A stretch of 64,000 nucleotides of DNA, taken from the NCBI RefSeq assembly GCF_933775445.1, contig NC_065875.1, forward strand, positions 8,507,001 through 8,571,000, given 5' to 3'. The position numbers and the translations under genes were made by a program. Position 1 is the stretch's first letter, and the number at the start of each line of letters is the position of its first letter. This DNA is from Argentina anserina (lineage: Eukaryota > Streptophyta > Magnoliopsida > Rosales > Rosaceae). The notes beneath the pieces are model-generated. The model searched no databases. It saw nothing but the letters and a program-made list of their open reading frames with translations, and had not been told where the DNA came from. This document shows, one piece after another, positions 23,376-36,235 of this stretch.

Positions 23376-24829
23376 CACTCTACCCCCCCCTCCCCCCTTA
23401 AAGAAATTTCGTCCTCCTAAGACCAAGGTCAAACATGTGTAAGTGTCATTCATAAGGCCCACACAAGAGTCGCTTGCGAATGGGAAGGTTGCTGAAAGTC
23501 GTCAGGATCAAATCATTCGAAAGACTCGATCTTCGTGACGTTTAAGAAATTCATGCTTCATTGAAAAATAGCGTACAACGTCAAGTCGTAAATCAGCTAG
23601 GATGGTTATGTAGAGCTTTTAGTAATAATATATTCGCTGAAGTCACTCTAAGATTGTGCCTTCTCAAACTTGTTAGAAAGTGTAGAAGTCGGCTTTCTCG
23701 AATGGTAAAACATCAAATCGTCAAGTCGACTCTTACACGAGAAACACGAATAGGGAGTAGAAGGTATGAAAACTTTTGAAATGAAGACAAGTGATAACTT
23801 AAAAAAATTATATAATAAGGGAAAAGTCTCCCACAACGAATTTCATAACAACGAGGTCTTGAAATTAACAAGATCCTCAAATTACAAGAACATATCGAAT
23901 GATGAAACAAAGATCAAAATATAGTCATTCGGATTACAAAGTCGAAGGTCTAGATGTGGTTGAAGGGGTTACACGATCGAAGTCATACACCTCAGTGTAG
24001 TGACAAAACTTGATGCTCGATTGACTTATGCTAGGAAATGCATTAGATGCACTAAATACTTGGGCTCGCATAGCGCAACCCAACCTAGTTAGGGAAGAAG
24101 CGCTCAGAGATCAACTCAACAAACTACGCCGTGGATCACTCACATCTCTCAGGTAGTGATGGTGTCCTACCAGTTGTCAGCCTCTCCAAACAACTAGTAA
24201 ACCACAAGTAAAGCACAATACTCTGCTGGTCTGTGTGTATCCTCTCCTGAATCTTCTTTACATGCTCTTGATAAACTTCTGCTCCCAAAACACTCGCATT
24301 ACCCGAGAAGCTAGGAAGTCTCATCTTCAAACACCTTTCTAAACATCTAGTTCTCATATTCAGGTCATGCTCATCTGATGAGGAAGATAAGGTGTTCCCT
24401 AAGGCACGAAATGCCCATAACATACCCCGTGCATTTTTCCCCGTAAACAATTCAGAAATAAGAAACTATCTGAGGATACGAGCTTAAGGTAGGAAGAATG
24501 ACTCGAAATTACCTAAGTGTTAGAAAAGATGTGGATGTGCCTCTTGCACATCCGACTTATGTTCTCAAGTGGTCTCATTGCGGCTCTGACGTTCTCACTA
24601 TAACTTCACTATGGACATCTAACGGTTCCGTAGTTTCTTGACATCTCAGTCTAGAATGCAAATGGGTTGCTTCTCGTAGGTTGCATTACTCTGAAGGTGT
24701 AGATCTGTCCAAGCTATGTTCTGGGCTATATCGGGTGGACTTTTCTCAATTGGGAAACGTGAAAGACATTATGTATATGCTATAACTGTGGCAAAAATAA
24801 ATCATGTACGCCACTATCCCAACTATCTA

Positions 24830-25285
24830 GGCTAACTGGAAAGGACCAAAATACCTTGGTGCCAACTTTCCTTTAACTCAAAAACAATTAACTCCCATAC
24901 AGGGGCCAACTCTTAAATAAACAAAGTCACCGACTGCAAACTCAAGAGGTCTCGGCCTCACATCTGCATATGAATTATGTCTACTCAGGGCTGCCCTAAG
25001 GCCCTCCTGAATAATCGGGATCTCCTCTGGAGTCGCCCAGATAACCTCAGGACCAAGTAGAACATTGTCCTCCGTGTCAAACCAACACGTCGGTGACCTG
25101 CATGGTTGCCCATACAATGCCTCAAATGGGGCCATGCCAATGCTACTATGGTAGCTGTTATTATAAGCGAACTCAGCCAGTGACAAACATCCATGACATT
25201 GCCGAAGTGAAATACACATGCTCGAAGCATGTCCCCAAGTATCTGAATGGCACCACCATCTGGTTCCTACTGGCGTTCCTTGTCG
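24830..25285 (-). pseudogene. Integrase C-terminal fragment of the minus-strand chromovirus
   Basis: From right to left: QILGDMLRACVFHFGN, then, shifting frame, LSLAEFAYNNSYHSSIGMAP, FEALYGQPCRSPTCW, and RPLEFAVGDFVYLRV. This is the post-catalytic part of Tekay/Del-type integrases (LAEFAYNNSYHSSI, ALYGR(P/K)CRSP). One frameshift near 25160 and stops inactivate it. Confidence 0.82.
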
Positions 25286-26909
25286 GACTTGTAGCTCCGG
25301 CCTCTATATCGGCCAGCTCTGGCCGCCAACGGCCGGCGCCGCCGGTTTCTGTCGATTTTTTCGTTGTTTCTCGTCATTTTTTCTGTCATATTTCCAGAAG
25401 TTCTTGCTGCCACGTTTTCCCAGTCCAAACATCACCCGGTTTTGAGTTCTTTTGACATGGTTTTCTCCAAATCCGTTATCTACACTCACTGGCACTTTTA
25501 TGTGTGTTTTTACACCGATTTTGGACCGTTTCTACCACCTTAATTTACTATTTGGTATTCCACTGCTTCAATACCATGTTTTCCTAACTCTTTAGTTAAA
25601 GAATGTAGTACTATTGCCATGTGATACATTTGATGAGATCGCACTTTGTTTTGATTCCTTTTCTTACAATATTCTACGGTGTATTGTATGTAATTGTTCT
25701 CGTGTCACTGACTCTCTTAATTTTCATTTTGTAGATGTCCTGCGGCGAAATCGAATGTCTAGCTGATTGCGGCACCACCCACACTGTTCTACGGCACATG
25801 CAGTTGTTCACGGATCTAGTGCTTTCGACTTCTTCGATGACTACAATGATTGGCTCAAACTCCATCAATCAAAGAAGAGGCACCATTTTTTATATCTTGC
25901 CTAATGATACGACTCAACGTCGTTGACGGACCTTGCTAAGTTTGAAGGACATACGTGCCAATGGTTTTCATCTCGATACTTATGTTGAGAATGGAGATGA
26001 ATATCTTTGTGTTACCTCTAAGAAAGTAGACCAGCGCTGCATCTTAGAGAAGAGGAAGAGTCTCGGGGATGGTTTGTATCTTACTTCCATTTGAATCTTT
26101 GAATCATATGCAGTTGAATGCAACTTTTGTGATTCAGACTCTTATATGCTTTGACATGCCCATCTCGGGCACCCTGGACGTGATATGAGGATTAGAATTC
26201 TTAAGAATTCACATGGTCATCCATTTTTGATGTCCCGGAAAACGATTGGAGGATCACCTCATCCGTGCTCCACATGGCGAGGCCGTACCTACCCGTGCAT
26301 TGCACGGTGCGGCTGAGCCTGCCCCTCTCAGCGGCTCCACAACATTCATGTTGTTGATGGCGGCATCTCTTCCGTCACAGAAGCTTGTGATGCCTCTCGT
26401 GATTTCTCATGCCTCCCTGGCAATTTATGATGCCCATCGCTTGTTTTGCAAAACTTGTTCTCTTGCTAAATTTCAGGGAAGTCCTTCTAAGGCTTCAACC
26501 GAAAACATTTCATTCTTATAACGTATCAAAGTTGACATTTGTGGACCTATTCAACCAGAATGCGGACCTTTTAGATATTTTATGGTATCGTTGATGCATC
26601 GACGAGTTGGTCACACGTCGTTTTGCTATCCACAAGGAATGTTGCATTTGTTAAGTTATTAGCTGAGATCATCAAACTTGGGGCTCACCACCCTGACTAT
26701 CCTATCTAATCCATTCGTTTGGATAATGCTGGAGAATTCACCTCCAAAACTTTTGATGATTACTGCATGTCTATTGGCATCGAAGTTGAACATCCCGTTC
26801 CTCATGTTCATTCACAGAACGGTCTAGCAGAGGCTACCATCAAGCGTCTTCAACATGTTGCTCGGGCAATAATTATGGGTACTAATTTGCCGGTCTCTGC
26901 GTGGGGATA
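25282..26909 (+). pseudogene. pol N-terminal half of copia copy A (protease and integrase)
   Basis: An ATG at 25735 directly after TTTTCATTTTGTAG opens a frame like the pol of copy B: the protease core ADCGTTHTVL, then LSLKDIRANGFHL, then the pre-integrase HLGHPGRDM, the zinc-like C-x2-C near 26448-26460, and the integrase core with LDNAGEFTSK and HSQNGLAEATIKR. Frame breaks at about 25923 and 26092, a stop at 26149 and further breaks near 26230 destroy the frame. It ends at TNLPVSAWGYA, where the Athila insertion starts. 25282-25734 corresponds to the gag-pol spacer. Confidence 0.85.
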
Positions 26910-27932
26910 TGCCCAACAACCTAAATATCATGCTACAAGCATAGTCATAACACTTAGAAATCGAAATTGATCAAGAACAATACTCGGCAGAAACCAAAAC
27001 AGAATTTTCATAAAACCAAAATATAATTTCGAATCCTTTATATAAATTGAATCAAGTAGCTATTTCATAGACAAAATTGAAACAAGATTACACTACACAA
27101 ATCGCAAGCTTCATCCAAGAACAAGAATAAAACCAAAAACCGAATTGACATAAAGAGTGAATCATGGTTACACTTTATAAATCAAGCAATCCACAAGTGT
27201 ATAGCCGTGACTTCTATGGATGAAACCTTCTTCACAAGCGTGCTTGAAGGCTATTGATTGGTGGGGAATGATGGAATCGGTTTTAGGATTTCTTGGAAGG
27301 GTGAGGAATGAATTCGGCAGAGCTATGACTTGTGTTTTTGTGTAAGGTTGATGATGATCTGAATGGAGAGGCCGAGCCTCTATATATATGAGTTTAGGAA
27401 GCCTCTTGCCGTCCTATAAGGAAGTAGAATCCAATTGGGAAGCTGAAATCCTCTTTGTTATGGATTTGATTTATGTACTCCATATCCAACTTGATGTAGG
27501 AAACCAAGTCCAATAGGGAGATCACAAATAGGGCTGCACGGCAACAATCTTGGTCCAACTAAGAGTAGCTAGGCCGGCCTCCTCTTCTCCTTCTTCAACT
27601 CGAATATGATTTCCTTGTTCAACTAGGAATGCATCTCGGCATCTCTACTTCCTTTCCAAATATGATTTGTCTTTCCTGAAAATAAATCGTCGATTAAGGA
27701 ATAGGAAAGAATGAAAATAGGAAAGTAGAGTCCTAGTCGAGTAAGAAATCCTAGCTCAATAAGGAGTTCTAACACTTCGCACAATTTCATCATCAAATCA
27801 TCTAAATTTGAAATAGCTCTACTTAGAACATACAAATGACAAATATGAACCTAAAACAACTAAATAAGAAGTAACAAAGCATAAGAATAGGGCATATAAA
27901 CATTAAGAACGTCACACTTTGTGCTCCTATCA

Positions 27933-29750
27933 ACAACCCCACACTTAGACTTTGCTAGTCCCTTAGCAAACACTAAAAAGGGAAATCAAAACAGAAAACG
28001 AAAACAATACAACTAATACTAACGACACAACACTAATGCCTTCAACATTTTGTCTCAGAGATCTTCAAACTCATAGCATCAAGAATAACACTCAATCAAA
28101 ATAGATAGGATGAATTCAATGGTTAATAAGCATGAGATTTCGTTTAACAAGTAAGACATGGCAGAAACAAAGGTGAAATTAAGCTCGACATGTTCAAAAC
28201 AAGTTCAAATTCAACTCACATAGGATATGCACTCCAAATCTTTTCTCTCAAGAACATGGCATATGCTTAAAAGCTTTTCACACACAAGAGTTATAAACAT
28301 AGTGAAATCGAAAACCTCATGAAAGATATCAATCATATGCACAAATGAACCCAAACCATATGCTTACTCATGAAACAAACTCCACAAATCAAGAGCTACT
28401 CATTTTAAGAATCATGCGGATCTTTAGAAAAGGGATAGGTTAAGCTCGGCATGGATACATTTTTCAAGGATAAAGGAATCACAAAGGTCATCCTCAAGAC
28501 TTAGCAGAGCAAAACATCCACCTTATGTCGCCATACTCCATAAAACAAGGCCAAATATCATCATGTTGGACCCATCCTTCACTTTATACATTGTGAAAAC
28601 GAACAAAGGCTAAAGTATAACATTATTGAGCCTTCAACAAATACATCACAACTCCAAATTCACCAAGAACAACATGTATGCCGAGATCTTCATTCAATCT
28701 TTTCATTTTTTTTTTCTTTTCTTAACCGTGCATCATGAATCTTTTCTTTTCTTTTCTCACGGCATCAATACATTTTTCTTTCTTTTCATTCTCTTTTCAC
28801 GGCATAACATACATACAATAGCATAACCCCACACTTGAATCAAATCATCACTCCATATTAACATCCAAAATCGGCTCTGCCAAGCCTTAAAGACAAGGTA
28901 GAGATATAACTATACTAAGCAAGGATATAACATGTTGGTAATGAAAGAAAAGGCTTAACGTAGGCTCAAAGGGGTTAACACTAAGGTGTCCCAAGCATGG
29001 CTCAAATAGGGATATACGGCTTTTTGGCTTAAGTGGTGGAAATCCTAAAAAGATCCAACAGTACTTTTCAAAATCAGAGTATATTATGACATAAAGCTTC
29101 GAAAGTTTCACAAAGTAAGTTCTAGCATTCTCTAGTTCATTGCAATTCTATGGCATATGAATTGATCAAAATAAATGTAATGAGGTTATACAGCCAAGAA
29201 ATGATAGAATAAACTCTCCAAAGAAAGGCACAAGTATATGGCTCGAATCTCACATAGGTTCCATGAATTCAAGAAAGTAAGGAACATGCTCATTCTGTAC
29301 CTAAGTTTCAAAATCCTCAACTACTACATGTTCGTACAAAATCTACACATCGATTAACCATCAAATAACAATGAAGTTCATTCCAATATCATGATCATCT
29401 ATCAACCATAAATTCAAAGATCAACTCATCCTAGACAGTTAAAGGCATACCTAGGACTCAAAACAAAAACAAAACAACTAAACAACTTAAAAATCGAAAA
29501 ACAGAACCAAAATGACACTAAAATTCGAAAATCAAAACAACAAAATCGAAACACATAAGCATCAAACACTAGAATTCAACGAATGATGTATACTCCACCC
29601 CACACTTAAAACTTATATTGCCCTCAATGTACAATATGATAAGCAACGAAAATTTAAAAAGAGATAAGGGATAAGAAAATGCAAAAACTCGTTGATGGCT
29701 CCTTCATTGGCTTAAGTTTAGAGTCTATAGCCTAGACTATCTCCACAGCA
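27933..29750 (-). other. Non-coding 3' internal region of the Athila element
   Basis: There is no open frame with family resemblance. It contains CCCCACACTTAGACTTTGC near 27938 and CCCCACACTTGAA/CCCCACACTTAAAAC near 28826 and 29598, typical of the Athila spacer between integrase and 3' LTR. An env-like frame was looked for and not seen. Confidence 0.5.
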
Positions 29751-30182
29751 TCACTTGCTTGTCGTAGGATCAAGGAGAGACGTGTCCTCCACGTTATGTT
29801 CCACGAAATTGTCACAGTACGGCTTCAAGCGATGTCCATTGACCGTGAATTCCTTTCCATGCACCATACTTTTGATCTGAATAGCACCAGAAGGAAAAAC
29901 ATTAGTAACAACAAACGGTCCAAGCCACCTAGAACGGAGCTTGCCCGGAAACAATCTAAGTCGAGAATTAAACAAAAGAACTTTCTGCCCCACGACAAAG
30001 TGTTTCTTCCTAATCATGCGGTCATGGAATGTCTTAGTCTTCTCCTTGTAAACCATTACCGAATCATAGGCCTCATTTCTAATCTCTTTAAGTTCATGCA
30101 ATTGCAACTTCCTATGTAATCCGGCCTCATCAATGTCCATGTTAAAATTCTTCACAGCCCACCATGCACGATGTTCAAGCAA
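29751..30182 (-). pseudogene. Athila integrase C-terminal domain
   Basis: An open 143-codon frame on the minus strand reads [39 protein letters not shown], then [19 protein letters not shown] and [17 protein letters not shown]. This is the typical Athila/Tat-sister integrase tail. It is open to a stop at 29751 but lacks the catalytic core, so it is non-functional. It is fused at its N-terminal end to LTR sequence. Confidence 0.85.
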
Positions 30183-30922
30183 TCCACAAGTGTATAGCCG
30201 TGACTTCTATGGATGAAACCTTCTTCACAAGCGTGCTTGAAGGCTATTGATTGGTAGGGAATGATGGAATCGGTTTTAGGATTTCTTGGAAGGGTGAGGA
30301 ATGAATTCGGCAGAGCTATGGCTTGTGTTTTTGTGTAAGGTTGATGATGATCTGAATGGAGAGGCCGAGCCTCTATATATAGGAGTTTAGGAAGCCTCTT
30401 GCCGTCCTATAAGGAAGTAGAATCCAAGGAAGCTGAAATTCTCTTTGTTATGGATTTGATTTATGTACTCCATATCCAACTTGATGTAGGAAACCAAGTC
30501 CAATAGGGAGATCACAAATAGGGCTGCACGGCAACAATCTTGGTCCAACTAAGAGTAGCTAGGCCGGCCTCCTCTTCTCCTTCTTCAACTCGAATATGAT
30601 TTCCTTGTTCAACTAGGAATGCATCTCGGCATCTCTACTTCCTTTCCAAATATGATTTGTCTTTCCTGAAAATAAATCGTCGATTAAGGAATAGGAAAGA
30701 ATGAAAATAGGAAAGTAGAGTCCTAGTCGAGTAAGGAATCCTAGCTCAATAAGGAGTTCTAACACTTAGCACAATTTCATCATCAAATCATCTAAATGCG
30801 AAATAGCTCTACTTAGAACATACAAATGACAAATATGAACCTAAAACAACTAAATAAGAAGTAACAAAGCATAAGAATAGGGCATATAAACATTAAGAAC
30901 GTCACACTTTGTGCTCCTATCA

Positions 30923-31452
30923 TAAACTCTAAGGATTCAAATCCTAGAAAGAAGCGAATGACCAAGGCACAACGCGTCATCAACAATGAATCTCCATCGT
31001 ATGAAGTTGTCTCTGATTACAGCTATGTCCATGAATTAACTCAAGTGTTACCGTAGGACGCTATGGAACCTTGTTTGATGCCAGAGAACAACGAAATCTC
31101 AATGAACTACACGAGTGAGCAATCAGTACGAAACCGAGCCACTACATGTATTGATGACTTTTTCGCTTACTCCGTCGCACATGACATCATATCTGAAGAC
31201 GACGTTGAACGTCGCTCTGTAGCTGAATGCAAACGCGGAGCAGATTGGCCGAAGTTGAAGCAAGCAATCTAGGCAGAACTTGACTCATTAACGAAGAGAA
31301 AAGTCTTCGGAAATGTTGAATTGACTCCAATAGATGTCAAACCAGTTGGACATAAATGAGTCTTCATTCGTAAGCATAATGAGATGAACGAGATTGTGCG
31401 TTATAAGGCAAGACTCATTGCGCAAGGATTCTCACAACGACCTGGCATTGAC
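30923..31452 (+). pseudogene. pol middle fragment of copia copy A (start of RT)
   Basis: It reads RKKRMTKAQRVINNESPSYE, then NRATTCIDDFFAYSVAHDII, then the RT entry [20 protein letters not shown] and RPGID. It is collinear with copy B at about 57990-58520. Stops at about 31056, 31270 and 31359 break it. It ends at TTGAC (31448-31452), the target duplication of the next insertion. Confidence 0.87.
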
Positions 31453-32935
31453 AGTGAAACTTCTTGTAAGTCATTTAGCTTGAGAATGTAATAAATCGCA
31501 TTCTTTTCGTTTTCTCGTCGATGTCAAATGAAACAAAAACCGACTTCGGAGGTTTAAATTAAAAATGTTACGTTTCCACGTTACGGGAGCCTACTTTTAC
31601 TCCGTCGCTCGTCTCCGAAAGTTTCCTTCCAAAAGTTCTAGAGCTCGTCGATACGAGTTCATTCGTGTACATGAATACGTAAACAATATGTACATGTACA
31701 GTAATACATGAACAGTAATTACGTAAAAACTGTAAATTACTGAACAATAAACAATAGTACTGATTCGGCATTTGAGATTTTATGTAACATTTCTAACATA
31801 TTTTATACAACTAGGTGATTGACAAAATAAGAGAAAGACCGAACTTTGATAAGTAAATCTCACTATGACGAGTAAATCTCACTATGATGAGTCTATCCTT
31901 GACGGTGATTCATAATTACGCTTTATTTTAAAAGATCAAACTATGATATGTATATGATATAGTGGGTTGTGTATGTGTATAAATGGTAAACAAAACGATA
32001 CATATATGTGGGTTGCTATATTATATACTATCATATTCTTATTTCCAAATGAGTTTATTTATAACACTAATTTTTGTTTTATTTGAGCATGAGTCGCTTA
32101 GTTTTTGTATAATAACATGTGAGGATTGTATTGTACGTGGTTTTAACTTGAGTCATGTTAAAAAGTTTTTCTGTCTTCGGACGTGTTGGCATATCGGAAC
32201 CTAGACTTGGCCGGGTAACAGTTACGATTCAGTTAGAGCTCTAGTCTGTCTGCCGGTGTACAACATGAGGGGTAATAGATGGGTTACCTAGGTCTCATGA
32301 GTACCCATATTTTTGTGATATTGGGTAACAGATCAGTTGCCCAATGTCTGACGGCATACTGCATGAGGGGTAACAGATGAGTACATGGGTCTCATGAGTA
32401 CCCGTATTATAAATGTATTTGAGTAAACAGATGGGTTGCCCAATTTCTCATGAGCATTTATATTTTTCTGATATTATTGGACATCCAGATGGGCCATCCT
32501 GTGACTTATGACTACATGTATAATTAAATGTTTTCCGTATTTTTCTCTTGTATTACTATGCGTGTTATATTGTTATTTTACTCATACGAGCTGCAAAGCT
32601 TACCGGGTTTGTGTTTACAATCCCGGTGCACCTATTCGATGGTGTAGGAGATAGTTCTGCAGGTGTGGATTAGCAGAATTAGAGGGCTACTCTGAAGATT
32701 TCGAAGTTTGATTATTTCTATTTGTGGTGAGGATTGAGAGGATTTTACATTTCCATTTGTTATAATGCTTGAATTATAAATTGGTTTTGTAATAATCAAA
32801 TCGACTGAGATGTATTATGAACTCAGTTACGATACGCTGTGACTATAAGATGATTTCGATTTATTTGAGATTGTTTTAGAGTTTTTCATGGCTTCGAGTT
32901 TTGTGTTTAACACTTGAAATTTCGGGGTCGTGACA
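31453..32935 (+). repeat. 5' LTR of the chromovirus (deleted form)
   Basis: It aligns with the 3' LTR from GTGAAACTTCTTGTAA onward and ends GGGGTCGTGACA. Sequence equivalent to about 37806-38795 of the 3' LTR, including the TATAAAAGG box, is absent. Internal near-repeats of CATGAGGGGTAA...CTCATGAGTACCC occur at about 32264-32308 and 32362-32404. Confidence 0.88.
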
Positions 32936-33239
32936 GTTGGTATCAGATCATAGGTTGTGTATTTGGCGATCTATCAATATCATCCAGGAGCGATGACCTG
33001 ACTTTAGCGGACCCTCATCACATGCTCTTCGATATTGATATGTCACTGGGTACGCAATAGTGTTTGGAGCCACACCGTAAGGCCTGGTCCTCTAAATAGA
33101 AGTGTTGTGATAATACTTCAACGATTCACCTCCTCTCTAAATATCTTAGTTAATATATGTTGGATCTGTTTTATTTGGGTTCAAGTATTGACTAAGTGTT
33201 AAATGTTTTAAGGTGATGAATTTGGAATAGGGCTGTGCA

Positions 33240-34160
33240 CAAGGCCAAGGACGGGCAATAGGCCAATGCCGAGCTAGGGCTGGAGGCTGAGTCCACAATG
33301 TAGAGAACCTCTATGAGGAGGTGGCGCGATAGGATGAACAGGTTGACCCTGAGGCAGTCATTAGAGACAAGGGTCGTGTTCTGAAGGTGATTAAGGACAT
33401 CAGTAGTCTCTCAGCGCCATCATTTCATGGGGGCCTGGATCATATGGTGGCAGATCATAGGATTGAGAGTATGGAAACCTACTTTGAGATGATGATGTGC
33501 TCTAAGATCGAGAAGAGGATGATAGCCACATTCTTCTTAAAAGATGATGCTATGGATTGGTGAAAGAGTACGAGACAGACTATGGATGTGTCCACTCTGA
33601 CTTGGGAGGGTTTTGTGGCATCACTCGAGAAAAGTACTTTCCAGCTACAGTGCATAAGGAATTAGAACTTGAGTTCTTTGATCTGTTACAGGGAGATATG
33701 ACCGTCAATGAGTATGATGCCTATTTTTCATAATTGTATCGGTTTGTCAGGCCAATGGGTACGACGTCCTTAGCCCAGAAATTTCTACGGGGACTTAAGC
33801 AAGAGTACAAGACCATCATATCAGCACTTTGTCTGTCTACCAAGGAGTTGATGTATGAGACTCGCGGGGGAGATGTGGAAAATAGGGATACTCGAGGAAA
33901 AGGGAAGGCAATCAGTTCAGGCAGCGGGTCTGCAGGACCGAAAGGTGGATCTTGGAAGAGGCCGAGAATCTATTACGAGACTCTAGTTAAGGTGGCATCT
34001 TCATCTGTTAGGGCTGCACCATTTAGGCAGTTAGCATCAGTAACGTGTTTCGTGTGAAACCGAGGAGGACATGCTGCTTAAGTGTGGGCTAGTGAAACAT
34101 ATGGCTAGAGACTGCACCCGACCTCCGCATGATAGACATGAACATCAGCAGATGCAGTTA
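33240..34160 (+). pseudogene. gag of the chromovirus
   Basis: Frame pieces read the conserved gag core: SAPSFHGGLDHMVADHRIES, METYFEMM, FFLKDDAMDW, then QLYRFVRPMGTTSLAQKFLRG-like sequence and a zinc-knuckle remnant with CGLVKHMARDC (about 34083-34115). It would form the particle shell and bind RNA. A stop at 33561 and several shifts break it. Confidence 0.8.
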
Positions 34161-34683
34161 CCAGTGGGCCAAGCTAGAGTGTTTGCAGTGAGTGAGCGAG
34201 ACACAGGAGTGGAAAGTACCTTATCTATTTTTGACTACCATGCTAGAGTTATGTTTGATACAGAGCATTGCATTCTTTTATTGCTAGTTCGGTAGTGGAG
34301 ATGTTAGAATTGATTCTTACACCTGTTGGGAACTCTCTATGTGTCATTTCACCTCTTGGAGTGTCTCTCAAACTGGAGACAATCTGCAAGGCTTGTCCTA
34401 TTTTGATCGGAGGTAGAGAATTCTCTGCTTCTTTGATAGTGATTTCGGACCACACCTATGATGTGATCCTAGGAATTGATTGGTTGAGGCCGCAACACGC
34501 ATTGATCGATTGCTTTGACATGGTAGTGTTCTTCCATAGTCCCAGAGAACCAGTTTTTCGTTATCGTTGCCTCAAGTCAGATAATACCATGAGAGCAAGA
34601 GTTTTGGCACATGTGGAATATGTCCATCATAAAGTAACTATTGCAGACATTGTGGTCGTATCTGAGTATAGTGAGGTGTTCTA
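34161..34683 (+). pseudogene. Aspartic protease of the chromovirus
   Basis: Near 34250 ARVMFDTEH is the active-site region (usual FDTGA), frameshifted so that FIASSVVEMLELILTPVGNS continues in another frame. VILGIDWLRPQHALIDC at about 34460-34515 is the conserved C-terminal block. A stop at 34682 precedes the RT. Confidence 0.78.
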
Positions 34684-35950
34684 GGAGATACCAGATTTAC
34701 CTCGTCGGAGAGTTGTGGATTTCTGCATAGATGTGGTACCCGGTACGGCACAAGTGTCAAAGACGCCTTATAGATGGGACAAAATGAACTTAAAGAGTTG
34801 AAGGTACATATAGATGAACTATTGGACCAAGGGTTCATTAGACCTATTCGTGAAATAGAAAGATGGTTCTCTACAGTTATGTGTGGACTACAGGGAACTG
34901 AATAAGCTGACCATCAAGAATAGGTATCACTTGCCTAGGATTGATGACTTGTTCGATCAGCTTAGAGGGGCTACCGTATTCTCTAAGATTGATTTGAGAT
35001 CGGGTTACCATCAACTCAGATTGAAGGAAGAAGATATATCACATATGGCTTTCAAGACCAGGTATGGACACTATGAGTTTATGGTCATGCCCTTTGGTCT
35101 GACAAATGCACTGGCTGACTTTATGAGTTTGATGAACCAAATCTTTAGCCCGTACTTAGATGAGTTTGTTGTAGTGTTTGTGGATGACATTCTGATATAC
35201 TCCAAGTCTCAAGAAGAGCATGTGGGGCATCTGAGAACGGTGTTGCAAACTCTAAATGAAGCAAGATTGTACGCCAAACTCGAGAAGTGTGAGTTCTGGA
35301 AGGGAGAAGTCAAGTTCCTTGGTCATGTAGTCTCAAAAGATGGGGTATTAGTAGACCCGTCAAAAGTGGAGGCAATGAAGAGTTGGAGTCGTCAAAAGAA
35401 CCCTACTGAGATTCGTAGTTTCCTTGGTTTGGCAGGTTACTACTGGAGGTTCACTGAAGGGTTTTCTAGTATTGCATCGTCATTGACAAAGTTGACCAAG
35501 AAAGACGTTCAGTTTGTGTGGACATAAACATGTGAGGAGATATTCAACAAACTAAAGACTAGCTTGACCACGGCTCCAGTGTTGACAATTCCCACTAGTG
35601 GGGGCGGCTATGTCATTTATAGTGATGCATCGCTCCAAGGGTTAGGGTCTGTGTTGATGCAGCATGGAGGAGTGGTTGCGTATGGTTCTAGACAGTTAAA
35701 GGTCCATGAGAAGAACTCACAATTTAGAGCTCGATATAGTTGTCTTTGCCTTAAAGATTTGGAGACATTACTTGTATGGTGAGAAATTTCAACTTTTTTA
35801 TGATCATAAGAGTTTAAAGTATTTGTTCTCACAGAAGGAATTGAATATGAGAGAGAGGAGATGGATGGAACTCCTTAAGGATTATGACTTTACTTTGAGT
35901 ATCACCCTGGGAAAGCAAACGTGGTGGCCAATGCCTTAAGCAGGAAACCG
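34684..35950 (+). pseudogene. Reverse transcriptase and RNase H of the chromovirus
   Basis: The long frame 34883-35527 is a clean gypsy [47 protein letters not shown], the catalytic [11 protein letters not shown] (about 35180-35212), and [11 protein letters not shown]. RNase H follows, with VIYSDASLQGLGSVLMQ (first Asp) and then, after a shift, [14 protein letters not shown]. Stops at 35525 and near 35780 and shifts near 34850 inactivate it. This is the best preserved RT of the window apart from copia copy B. Confidence 0.9.
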
Positions 35951-36235
35951 AGGGGTATGATAGCTTCTCTTATGGATCAAGAATGGCTTATGCTCGAAAC
36001 TTCATATGAGTTTGACCTTATACAATCAGGAATATAACCAATGGTCCTTATGGGTAGTGTCTCAGTGCAGCCTACATTAATCTCAAGAATCATTCAGGGT
36101 CAGACACAAGATATATTCTCACAAGCTAAGTTGGCAGATCTTGTAGTAGATTCGCTTGATGAATGTCTATCCGAGTGGAGAGTTGGATCCGATGGAGGTT
36201 TGAGGTTTGGGACAATATTGTGTGTCCCATAATGC

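Larger units (their letters stand above)
21972..25285 (-). mobile_element. Truncated minus-strand Ty3/gypsy chromovirus (Tekay-like) in copia A
   Basis: A minus-strand LTR of about 1.4 kb (21972-23375) is preceded, in element direction, by a purine run (AAGGGGGGAGGGGGGGTAGA) and an integrase C-terminal fragment (24878-25239). The element stops inside integrase at about 25285, where copia A resumes. There is no 5' LTR and no target duplication, and about 1.2 kb of copia A relative to copy B is missing, so the junction came from a deletion after insertion. An open frame at 24136-24450 on the minus strand was not identified. Confidence 0.78.
26910..30922 (-). mobile_element. Minus-strand Athila-type Ty3/gypsy element, internally deleted
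   Basis: The 3' LTR lies at 26910-27932 and a partial 5' LTR at 30175-30922. The shared 750 bp (27182-27932 and 30175-30922) is almost identical, differing by a 4-bp gap and a few bases. On the minus strand the LTR opens TGATAGGAGCACAAAGTGTG. Only the end of integrase survives (29751-30182), directly joined to the truncated 5' LTR; gag, protease, RT and primer site are gone. No target duplication matches (GGATA against TAAAC), and about 0.7 kb of copia A is missing at the site. Confidence 0.82.

Noticed and set aside
32264..32460. CRISPR-like spaced repeats
   Set aside because: Units are imperfect, few, located in a plant LTR, and repeated in the partner LTR.
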